Assembly (NCBI RefSeq): GCF_963924675.1
Contig: NC_089222.1
Location: 137,232,281-137,296,280, forward strand
DNA: 64,000 nucleotides
Direction of reading: 5' to 3'
DNA from: Phocoena phocoena
Taxonomy: Eukaryota > Chordata > Mammalia > Artiodactyla > Phocoenidae
Shown here: positions 54,538-64,000 of the stretch, one piece after another
Layout: every line of letters begins with the position of its first letter
How positions within the stretch are numbered: the first letter of the stretch is position 1
Position numbers and translations under genes: made by a program
The notes under the pieces: model-generated
The model's database searches: none
Told to the model about the DNA's origin: nothing
The model's input: only the letters and a program-made list of their open reading frames with translations

Positions 54538-56895
54538 CGGATGAATTTTAAGCAGCACCATTTCCTCGCTTTTGGTTAAAGATGGCACTGTTTGATCAGT
54601 CCAAACACGGCACTCTTTCTCTATGAATAGTGCCCCTGAAATTGGGCAATGCTGTGACCCTTGTGCTTGCTGAATTGAATTTCCAAGTGAATATTCATCT
54701 CAGCTTTCACATAGAAACCGCACTCTGGTTTGTAGTCCAGCTGCTGGAGAAACTCTAAAACGTGAAGGGACAGGCAGCTTTGGTGTTATTCCTACACTCA
54801 GGGTATCTTTCCCCCGAAAAGATAAGAACTGCCGTGGCCTCGGGCCCAGAATGCTGAGCTGCGAAGAACAGCCCCTCCAGCCTTTCAGGAGCCTAAGATG
54901 AACCGCATGACACCCATTCCACAGATCAGACATCAGGTCAGATCTTACTCCTTTTGTACAACGGCCATTATGTGATTTACGGAGCAAAGAATAGATACAA
55001 TACAATCCTCAGAGTACGTTACAAAGTTAGAGGGTATTTCTAAGCATGAAAATATGCACCATTTCAGGAGGTAATGTCATAAAAAGAGGCATCAGACCAA
55101 TAGATCACTGTCTCCATTCAACTGTAGTTGCTAAAAGTAACTTTAGCTCTCATTTCTGAGAGTGAGAAACTCTAGAAGTTACATTCACATTTTTAGGAGG
55201 CCATATGTAACCTAACTTTTCCAAAGCTGAACTTGAATATAATCTAGTTAGAATTACATCCCCCTAGGACATTTCAGTATAGATTCAGATTCACAAAGCA
55301 AAGGAAAAGATAATGTGGTTTTATTCCAAAGCACAGGCTTAAACACATGGCAACACTCATCATTCCCAAAATTCCCAGTTGCTTCATTTGCTCCCAATAG
55401 TCAAGTGGCTTCTATCAGAAAATTACATGCAGTCAGAAAATTACAGGAGGCCTGCTTCTTAGGGCATAATGATCCATTCATCTGATAATTTGCTAAGTGC
55501 TTACTCTTTCCACTTGTTATTTTTTCCTTCTTGGTTAGCGCATCATGCAAATTGTGACAAGAGATAAAGAAATGGAAACACTCGTAGAAAAACAGGCAAA
55601 ATAAGGACAAAAAAGTAAGATACAAAATGTCTTTAAAAATAAACTTAATATTTTTAAAACTGCCTTTCATGAAAAACACTAGAGGAGAAATTTAAATGTA
55701 CTAGTGTAGCCCCTTGGACACTGATTTTCACATGGTGACGCCATATGGCCCCTGTCACTGGAATTGATACCACTGAACATGGATGCTGGGAACCTCCAAG
55801 GACAACTCCAAGTAGCCATCTGGCTGTGGACAAATCCACTCTGTCTCCAGAGACTTCTTTAAGATTCCAACTCTGGTCTTTAAATGTGTGTATATAAGCA
55901 ACACTGATCTGTAGGCTATTGTTTTATAGGTGAATCTTTGCATTTCATTGTTCTGAGGTTGATATTCTCATTGGTTAGCTATTCTTGCCAGTTTTTACTT
56001 TCTTGTTGGCCACTGTTCAGTGTTCACCAGAACCTGGGGCAGTAGCAGTGGAAACCAAGGAGCTGCCCTGCATTACCCTGTTGCTATGCCTGCTACAACG
56101 TGGTGATGAGAAGGCTGGAACTGAAAGCCAAGGAGACTTTCCACTACGAAATGCAAGATAAGCATAGGGATGGCCTCATGTGCCTGGGGAATGTAGCCAA
56201 TTCTAATATGTCCAAAAAGCACCCATGCCAGGTGATCTCGAGTTGTGAAAACCAGGCAGATTTTTACTGTGCTTAATGTATTATAATAGCCAGGATTTTA
56301 AATATGTCAGCTCTTTTTGGTGTGATTTAATACAGCTTACTTGAAAGGAAAAATAAAAAATCTATCTGAACAGCTTCCAGCCATTGGCTCTAATTTCCCA
56401 CGACGGCCCATGACAAGGAACTCGCAACCCTATGGAACAGACTTGACTGGATCAGAAAAGGGCTGATTGGAATTTGTGCTCACTCTTCTTTTCCTCCTCA
56501 CTCTTTCTCCACATTCCTAAGAAACATATCCAATTTTCAGGCCAAGCAGGATGGCAAAAACGACATTTACACTGGATGGCATCTAAAAATCTTTTATACC
56601 AATTTCAACATTCTAGGAAAATAACTGTATGATATTCCAATATTAACAGAAGAAAGGAAACATTTCTTCAAAGATGGCTATCTGCTCATGCTCTATGTAT
56701 TTCCTGTCTTAGATGAAATTCTTCCATTTTTCTCACGAAACCAGTTAGTTATAAACCTGGAAAGTCATCTGACATTGCGTTTTAATGAATTTCTCTATTT
56801 CTCTTTTGACTTCTTAGGGAAGAAGAGAGTACAGTACAGAGAAATATTCACTCTGTAGGATATAAGATCAGAAAAGCAAGCCCATGACCTATTCA
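54538..56895. other. Single-copy DNA, no gene recognised
   Basis: No frame resembles a known family. 56010-56260 has mixed composition with short open frames but is not recognisable as a pseudogene. Confidence 0.35.
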
Positions 56896-56965
56896 CTGTT
56901 GAGTACCTAGCTCATTACCTGGCACATGGTAATTGCTTAATAAATTTTTGGCTGTATGTTAAATG
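56896..56965 (+). repeat. L2/MIR-type 3' terminus, sense
   Basis: 'gttgagtacctagctcattacctggcacatggtaattgcttaataaattttt' matches the shared L2/MIR end. Confidence 0.55.
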
Positions 56966-57164
56966 ACTCTTTCCAATGGGTAAGTCACTGTTTTTCTGCC
57001 ACTCCCCAATACTCAAGGCTCTAACAAAGATCTTTTTAAAGATACCATGATTTTTATTCTAGAGATTTCTATCACAACTTTTCTTCTTCTCACTAGTAGC
57101 TTTCTCTTATACACCCAAAGGTCAGCTGTCTCTTGAACCCAAAGTTTCAGCTTAATTACGGAAC

Positions 57165-57400
57165 ACAAGGGCTTTGAAATAAGACAGACATGTTCAACCA
57201 TGTGGTTCTGCCACTTACCTAGTGTGGTTCATCAAACTGCTTAATTTCTCTGAGTCTCATTTTCCCCACCTGTAAAGCATAATAATTATTTCAGAAAGTT
57301 ATCTATAGATTAAATGAAATAATATGTATAAAACAGCAAAGTGCCTGACACACAATAGCCTATTCATGATGACTACTTTGGTAATACTTGTATCATTATT
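57165..57400 (+). repeat. MIR SINE, sense, nearly complete
   Basis: 'ggttctgccacttacctagtgtgg', 'ttaatttctctgagtctcattttccccacctgtaaagc', 'tagattaaatgaaataatatgtataaaacagcaaagtgcctgacacacaatag' follow MIR from core to end. Confidence 0.75.
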
Positions 57401-58884
57401 ATTATCAACATGAAATTTCAGAATAATCCTGTAACATGCCTTATAAGTTAAATACTGTCACATATCTAACTGAGAAGTTTTCTTGTTCATAAACTATATA
57501 AACTGGGTCCTTTTTTTACTGTATAATATCAAAGGAAAATTGCCTTAGTTTTTGTGCTGTCCAGGGAAAGATAAATAGTAAACTATGCTATTTCTTGGAT
57601 GCAAATTTCTCTAGAGCTTTCTTAAGTAGTCTATACAATGCTTTAATGGTATCACAAGCTAGCTGTAATTTTCCCAAAGTCAAACAGCCTGTCAGTGACC
57701 ACAAAATACAATGGAGAAAATAGTATGCCTCCATATGAATTTTCATTGAAATGAATGTAGAGAGTGTGCAGAGATAAGATCAGATGCTCTTCTAGGAGTT
57801 TCCTTGCCCCACACATCTACTTTTCATCTTGTGGCATAGTTAAAGTGATACACTCAAGTTTAAGAAGCTCAGCGGAGACTCCTTTACGTCAAGCACCATG
57901 GGTAGCTAAAAAGAAAATGGGTTGTTCACCTCAAAGAACTTGAGAAGAGATTAATACAGCAAACAAAGAGGTAGAACCACTTGTCAATACATGAACAGCA
58001 TGTAGGAAGTGTGTCACCACATATGAGCAGTGGATAAAAACTTGAAAGGAAAGGATAGTAGAGTGCTTTATGCTTTAGGCCACTACTCCGAATTAAATAA
58101 CTAAACTACAATGGTTTGAGCTAATCTAAAATCAATAACAATTGGCACGTGTATCTAGGTTCTGAAAATCAGAGGTGAGATGGCATACATCTATCTCATT
58201 TTCTCTCTTCCTCTACTCCCAAGTCCCATCGACAGTCAGCTCATCTACTCATGTGCTTTAAGCCAGCACCTGAATAACTGTGAATGGTCCTCAAATTTAT
58301 TTTGATGTCTCTCCTTCGAGCCCCACTTCCATTAAATGCTTATTTCTTTTTGGATGTTTCACAAAGACCTTATACCATCATAAGCAAATCCTATAGTCAT
58401 TTTTTTCAATTTAGGTTAAATCTTAATCGTCTGTAACTTGTGAACGAGTCTGTAATTTGTGTTCTGAATAAATAGCTAGCCAGCTGCGATTAACTGAGGT
58501 CTTCTTGTTAAATTTTATAGTGTCAAAGCCTCCTAAACGTGTCTACAAATGTATTCATTCTTTCACCTTACATTCATCTTTCCTAAATCAACAATTACCA
58601 GCAGGAATATCATAACCTTCATGCTTCCTAAAGTTGGCAGTTTTGGTTTCATCTTCAACTCCTCCTCATCTTTGGGGTTGGAGGATGGAAGTTTGGGGGA
58701 AGCAATCCATGTCCTTTACAGTCTACAAGCTCAAAAAGGCTAAGCTAGGAAGCATCCATTGTGGCCTAAGCATTCCCTACAAAAGGCCCTCAGGATAGCT
58801 CAGAGGTGAGAGAGGGCAAAGATGGAAGCCTTGGCTGCCTTCTAAATCCACACATGCCTGCATCCCACCCTTTAAAGGCATAAG
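57401..58884. other. Single-copy A/T-rich DNA, nothing recognised
   Basis: No supported gene, RNA or repeat. Confidence 0.35.
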
Positions 58885-59060
58885 GATTCATTCATTCTTA
58901 GTTTCAACTCAGAAACAGTAATTGAGCAGCTACAAGTGCCAAGCACTGCTTTGCTTTGGATGATGGAGATGAAGTAGCGAACAAAACCTGCCCTCATGGG
59001 GCTTGCATTCTAGAGGGGTCTGTTTCTTGGTAGTGAGAAAAAGGAGTAAAAATAACAGAC
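58885..59060 (-). repeat. L2 LINE 3' end, antisense
   Basis: 'gattcattcattcttag', 'ttgagcagctacaagtgccaagcactgc' and 'gaacaaaacctgccctcatggggcttgcattctag' are the antisense L2 terminus. Confidence 0.62.
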
Positions 59061-59929
59061 CTGACAGTTGGGGTACAATATTTTTTTCAATATTTCTAGA
59101 AGTTCTTAATTGCCAATCTAATTTCTAAGCCAAATTTCATTCCTTCTGTGCAAAATGGCATGGCCGGTCTGACCACCAAATACCAAGGGGCTTTCTTGAC
59201 TACTCAAGCACATTGTTGGCCAAAGAAAGCAGGCTGCTCCAAAATGACATGGCAAAACATGTAGAGTAATTTTAATCAATTCTTTCAGCCAATTTTAAAG
59301 GTATTTATCATGAAGTAGCACAGTCTTGCTAAAATATTTCTTTAAACACAAAGAGTGCTTTGTTTCTAAACATTCGAGAAATAAAGGGAGCACCCAGACA
59401 CTGTGCCTGTTTTGTAAGTTAAAGTGAAAAAGTACGACACTGAAACTCGTAGTTGATATCTCTTCAGAAGAGAAATTCATCAGCAAGGTAGTAATTCCCA
59501 GTAGTTATACAAAGAAACCACAGTCTTCAGGAAAACCACATAACAGAGAATGGAATACTGGGAGCAGCCCACATAATTACTCATGATAGATAACTGTATT
59601 AAAAATTAAATATAAATTATTGTGAGCATTATACTTTTGGCACCAGATGAAAAAAGTGCTTTATGTTACTTAAAAGTTTCAATAACTGCCCTAAATTTGG
59701 CTCTGTTGAAAGTAAGCCTACCCTGAGTAAATATAAAGTGTTTATTATTTGAAGTATTGCTTTCAATACAATTGTAAGTTTAAAAAGATCTCTTGAATTT
59801 GCTAAAAGTTTCTATATGACATTGATATTTCTTAAAAGTACTAAAAATGGAGACAAAGAGGTGAATTTTAAACAGGGCCTTAAGGAAGATTATTTTAGTA
59901 TATGAAAATATCTCACAGAAATGCAATGA
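59061..59929. other. Single-copy A/T-rich DNA, nothing recognised
   Basis: No supported feature. Confidence 0.35.
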
Positions 59930-60196
59930 AACACAAAAATCAATTCCAGATGATTTTTAATCTAAATATAAGAGGGAAAAATAAATCTTAAAAAAAAAAA
60001 TAAGAGAACATCTTCATGACCTTGGAGTAGGCAAAGATTCCCTAAATAGCACGAGAAAACAAAAACTAACCTTTAACAGAAAAAAAGATGAATTAAATTG
60101 TATTAAAATTAGGAATTTCTGTTCATTACTATTAAGAAAATGAAAAGGCAACCCACAGAGTGGGAAAAGATGCTTACAACAAAAACTCCAACAAGA
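59930..60196 (+). mobile_element. Old L1 ORF2 fragment, interrupted by a younger L1
   Basis: 'atcttcatgaccttggagtaggcaaagattcc', 'aattaaattgtattaaaattaggaatttctgttcatta' and 'gaaaatgaaaaggcaacccacagagtgggaaaagatgc' are ORF2 positions of an ancient L1 subfamily. The match ends where the next L1 begins, so the rest should lie beyond the window. Confidence 0.75.
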
Positions 60197-62375
60197 GGAG
60201 ACCTTCAAGATGGTGGAGGAGTAAGATGTGGAGATCACCTTCCTCCCCACAGATACATCAGAAATGCATATACATGTGGAACAACTCCTACAGAACACCT
60301 ACTGAACACTGGCAGAAGATCTCAGACCACCCAAAAGGCAAGAAACTCCCCATGTACCTGGGCAGGGCAAAAGACAAAACAGAGACAAAAGAATAGGGAT
60401 GGGACCCACACCTCTGGGAGGGAGCTGTGAAGGAGGAAAGGTTTCCACACACTAGGAAGCCCCTTCACTGGCAGAGATGGGGCGGTGGCGGAGGGGAAGC
60501 TTCGGAGCCATGGAGAAGAGCACAGCAATAGGGGTGCAGAGGGCAAAGCGGAGAGATTCCCACACAGAGGATCAGTGCTGACCAGCATTCCCCAGCCCGA
60601 GAGGCTTGTCTTCTCAACCGCTGGGGCGGACGGGGCTGGGAGTTAAGGCTCGGGCTTCGGAGGTCGGATCCCAGGGAGAGGACTGGGGTTGGCTGAGTGA
60701 ACACAGCCTGAAGGGGGCTAGTGCGCCACAGCTAGCTCGGAGGAAGTCTAGGGAAAAGTCTGGACCTGCCTAAGAGGCAAGAGACCACTGTTTCGGGGTG
60801 CACGAGGAGAGGGGATTCAGAGCACCGCCTAAACGAGCTCTAGAGATGGGCACGAGCCGCAGCTATCAGCAGACACCAGAGACGGGCATGAGACGCTAAG
60901 GTGGCTGCTGCAGCCACAAAGAAACCCGTGTGCGAGCACAGGTCACTCTCCACACCGCCCCTCCCGGGAGCCTGTGCAGCCCGCCACTGCCAGGGTCCCG
61001 GAATCCAGGGACAACTTCCCCGGGAGAACGCATGGTGCGCCTCAGGCTGCTGCAACGTTACACTGGCCTCTGCCACCGCAGACTCGCCCCGCATTCCGTG
61101 CCCCTCCCTCTCCCCGGCCTGAGTGAGCCAGAGTCCCCGAATCAGCGGCTCCTTTCACCCCGTCCTGTCTGAGCGAAGAACAGACGCCCTCTGGTGACCT
61201 ACACACAAAGGTGGGGCCAAATCCAAAGCTGAGCCCCTGGAAACTGTGAGAACAAAGAAGAGAGAGGGAAATCTCTCCAGGCAGCCTCAGGAGCAGTGGA
61301 TTAAATCTCCACAATCAACTTGATGTACCCTGCATCTGTGGAATACCTGAATAGGCAACGAATCATCCCAAAATTGAGGCAGTGGACTTTGAGAGCAACT
61401 GTAGACTTGGGGTTTGCTTTCTGCATCTAATTTGGTTTTGGTTTTATGTTTATCTAAGTTTAGTATTTAGAGTTTATTATCATTGGTAGATTTGTTTATT
61501 GATTTGGTAGCTCTCTTCCTCCTTTTTTTTTACATATAGATATATAATTTTTTTTTCCTTTTTCTCTTTTTGTGAGTGTATATGTGTATGCTTCTTTCTG
61601 TGATTTTGTCTATGTACCTTTCCTTTTACCATTTGTCCTAGGGTTCTGTCTGCCCGTTTTTTTTTTGTTTTATGGGGTTTTTTTTTTTGGATAGTTTTTA
61701 GTGCTTGTTATCATTGGTGGATTTGTTTTTTCGTTTCGTTGCTCCCTTCTTTCTTTCTTTCTTTCTTTTCTTTTCTTATTACTTTTTAACTTTTTTATTT
61801 TTAATAATTTTTTATTTTAATAACTTTATTTTATTTTATTCTCTCTTTCATTCCTTTTTCCTCCCTTTTCTTCTGAGCCATGTGGCTGACAGGGTCTTGG
61901 TGCTCTGGTTGGGTGTCAGGCCTGTGCCTCTGAGGTGAAAGAGCCAAGTTCAGGACATTAGTCCACCAGAGACCTACTGGCTCCATGTAATATCAAATGG
62001 TGAAAGATCTCCCACAGATCTCCATCTCAACACTAAGACCCAGCTCCACTCAATGACCAGCAAGCTCCAGTGCTGAACGCCCTATGCCAAACAACTAACA
62101 AGACAGGAACACAACCCCACCCATTAGCAGAGAGGCTGCCTAAAGTCATACTAAGGTCACAGACACCCCAAAACACAGCACCATACATGGCCCTACCCAC
62201 CAGAAGGACAAGATCCAGCCTCACCCACCAGAACACAGGCACCAGTCCCCCCCACCAGGAAGCCTACATAACCCACTGAACCAACCTCAGCCACTAGGGG
62301 CAGACACCAAAAAAACAGGAACTACAAACCTGCAGCCTGTGAAAAGGAGACCACAAACACAATAAGCTGAGCAAA
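60197..62375 (+). promoter_or_regulatory. L1 5' UTR / internal promoter region
   Basis: Same plan as 20638-23101: G/C-rich part to about 61200, T-rich tract 61390-61870 with a (TTTC)n patch at 61745-61775, then a C/A-rich leader. Here the duplicated unit is 'ttatcattggt(a/g)gatttgtt' (61477 and 61707), while the 'taccatttgtcctagggttctg' unit is single (61626). The other copy shows the reverse. Promoter activity is inferred from the family. Confidence 0.65.
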
Positions 62376-63262
62376 ATGAGAAGATAGAGAAACACACAGC
62401 AGACGGATGAGCAAGGTAACAACCCACCAGACCAAACAAATGAAGAGGAAATAGGCAGTCTAACTGAAAAAGAATTCAGAGTAATGAGAGTAAAGATGAT
62501 CTAAAATCTTGGAAAGAGAATGGAGGAAATACAAGAAATGATTAACAAGCACCTAGAAGAACTAAAGAGCAAACAAACAATGATGAACAACACAAGAAAT
62601 GAAATTTAAAATTCTCTACAAGGAATCAATACCAGAATAACTGAGGCAGAAGAACAGATAAGTGACCTGGAAGACAAAAGAGTGGAAATAACTACCGCAG
62701 AGCAGAATTAAGAAAAAAGAAAATAAAGAATTGAGGACACTCTCACAGACCTCTGGGACAACATTAAATGCACCAACATTTGAATTATAGGGGTCCCAAA
62801 AGAAGAAGAGAAAAAGGGACTGAGAAAATATTGAAAGAGATTATAGTTCAACCCTTCCCTAATATGGGAAAGGAAACAGTCAAAAATCCAGGAAGCACAG
62901 AGAGTCCCATACAGGAAAATCCAAGCAGAAACATGCCAAGACACATCTTAATCAAACTATCAAAAACTAAATTCAAAGAAAAAATATTAAAAGCAGCAAG
63001 GGAAAAAACAGCAAATAACATACAAGGGAATCCCCATAAGGTTAACAGTGGATCTTTCAGCAGAAACTTTGCAAGCCAGAAGGGAGTGGCAGGACATATT
63101 TAAAGCGATGAAAGGGAAAAACTACAACCAAGATTACTCTACCCAGCAAGGATCTCATTCAGATTCGATGGAGAAATTAAAACCTTTATAGACAAGCAAA
63201 AGCTAAGAGAATTCAGCACCACCAAACCAGCTTTACAGCAAATGCTCAAGGAACTTCTCTAG
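62376..63262 (+). pseudogene. L1 ORF1 (ORF1p), nonsense and frameshift mutated
   Basis: The ATG at 62376 is followed by a TAG at codon 4 (62385-62387), where the other long L1 has GAG. A second in-register stop, TAA, follows 'gcagagcagaat' near 62707. Later segments are recognisable: RNMPRHILIKLSKTKFKEK (62927-62983) and the end LLKELL-type codons before TAG (63260-63262). It cannot encode ORF1p. Confidence 0.9.
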
Positions 63263-63320
63263 GCAGGAAACACAAGAAAAGGAAAAGACCTACAATAACA
63301 AACCCAAAACAGTTAAGAAA

Positions 63321-64000
63321 ATGGTAATAGGAATATACATATCGATAATAACCTTGAATGTAAATGGATTAAATGCTCCAACCAAAAGACAAAGACTGGC
63401 TGAATGGATAATAAAACAAGACCCATATATATGCTGTCTACAAGAGACCCACTTCAGACCTAGAGACACATACAGATAGAAAGTGAGGGGATGGAAAAAG
63501 ATATTCCATGCAAAAGGAAATCAAAAGAAAGCTGGAGAAGCAATTCTCATATCAGACAAAGTAGACTGTAAAATAAAGACTCTTACAAGAGACAAAGAGG
63601 GACACTACATAATGATCAAGGGATGAATCCAAGAAGAAGTTATCACAATTGTAACTATTTAGGCACCCAACATAGGAGCACCTAAATACATAAAGCAAAT
63701 GCTAAGAGCCATAAAAGAGGAAATCGACAGTAATACAATCACAGTAGGGGACTTTAACACCCCACTTTCACCAATGGACAGATCATACAAAATGAAAATC
63801 AATAAGGAAACACAAGCTTTAAATGATACATTAAACAAGATGGACTTAATTGATATTTATAGAAAGTTCCATCCAAAAACAACAGAATATACTTTCTTCT
63901 CAAGTGCTCATGGAACATTCTCCAGGATAGATCATATCTTAGGTCACAAATCAAGCCTTGGTAAATTTAAGAAAATTGAAATGTTATCAAGTATCTTTTC
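63321..64000 (+). pseudogene. L1 ORF2 N-terminus (endonuclease), multiple stops, cut by window end
   Basis: The frame from ATG 63321 gives MVIGIYISIITLNVNGLN and QETH. In-frame stops: TAG 63477-63479, TGA 63624-63626, TAG 63660-63662. The catalytic GDFN is intact here (63747-63758), unlike the N-substituted copy at 24471. The window ends just before the SDH motif. Confidence 0.9.

Larger units (their letters stand above)
60197..64000 (+). mobile_element. Full-length-type L1 LINE, cut by the window end
   Basis: Begins ggagaccttcaagatggtgg, aligned with the start of the L1 at 20638, and continues through 5' UTR (to 62375), ORF1 (62376-63262) and ORF2 (from 63321) to the window edge. It has a single copy of the 5' end, unlike the triplicated one at 20.6 kb. 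The YY1-type motif is caagatggtgg (60206-60216), one base off the other copy and consistent with CpG decay. The 5' UTR lacks the SINE. Confidence 0.94.

Noticed and set aside
56010..56270. Possible processed pseudogene
   Set aside because: Neither frame nor composition matched a family I recognise, and no A tail or TSD was visible.
1..64000. CRISPR array, phage or bacterial system
   Set aside because: Direct repeats found are TSDs, SINE bodies or microsatellites; there are no evenly spaced repeat-spacer units, ribosome-binding sites or operon-like gene packing.

Overview
This window is nuclear DNA of a whale or dolphin (order Cetartiodactyla, cetacean side). I see no host exon, RNA gene, CRISPR array, operon or prokaryotic signal. 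The lineage call rests on ten tRNA-derived CHR-type SINEs with the cetacean/hippo 'gggcttccctggtgg...' head, and on several L1 copies ending in the cetartiodactyl 3' tail 'caattatactccaataaag'. Family names here come from recognition of consensus features, not from a database search.

Layout. 1-6.4 kb: an L1 3' end on the minus strand, a MIR, and mostly old or single-copy DNA with one repeat-free A/T-rich block (3440-3790) that could be regulatory. 6.4-8.06 kb: a 5'-truncated L1 with a target-site duplication (TSD). 8.4-20.5 kb: decayed L2, MIR, MLT1 LTRs, MER5A and MER20-like DNA transposon remnants, two CHR SINEs, a GGAA-rich purine tract and a tail-only L1 micro-insertion. 20.5-30.2 kb: an antisense L2 split by a near-complete 7.7-kb L1 (20638-28300), which itself carries a SINE and a second tail-only L1. 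30.2-34.9 kb: mostly single copy, with a third tail-only L1. 34.87-40.75 kb: a nested hub, in which a minus-strand L1 is split by a chimeric L1 carrying antisense L2 at its 5' end, followed by CHR-1 and CHR-2 SINEs and an older L1 split by a long CHR SINE. 41-60 kb: mainly single copy with scattered L1, SINE, L2, MIR and MER5 pieces and an ERVL-like solo LTR. 59.93-64 kb: an old L1 fragment split by a second full-length-type L1 that runs off the window edge.

No element looks able to move by itself. ORF1 and ORF2 of both long L1s carry frameshifts and stops, and the endonuclease of the first also has a catalytic Asp-to-Asn change. The SINEs would have relied on L1 enzymes: their A-rich tails and 11-16 bp TSDs are typical of L1 target-primed reverse transcription.

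The points most worth a second look are: (1) a 68-bp triplication at the 5' junction of the long L1, whose unit contains the TSD plus the first ~54 bp of L1 with its YY1-type motif; (2) three independent insertions consisting of little more than the last 15-30 bases of L1 plus a tail, each with its own TSD; and (3) the chimeric L2-antisense/L1 insertion bounded by a perfect 16-bp TSD.
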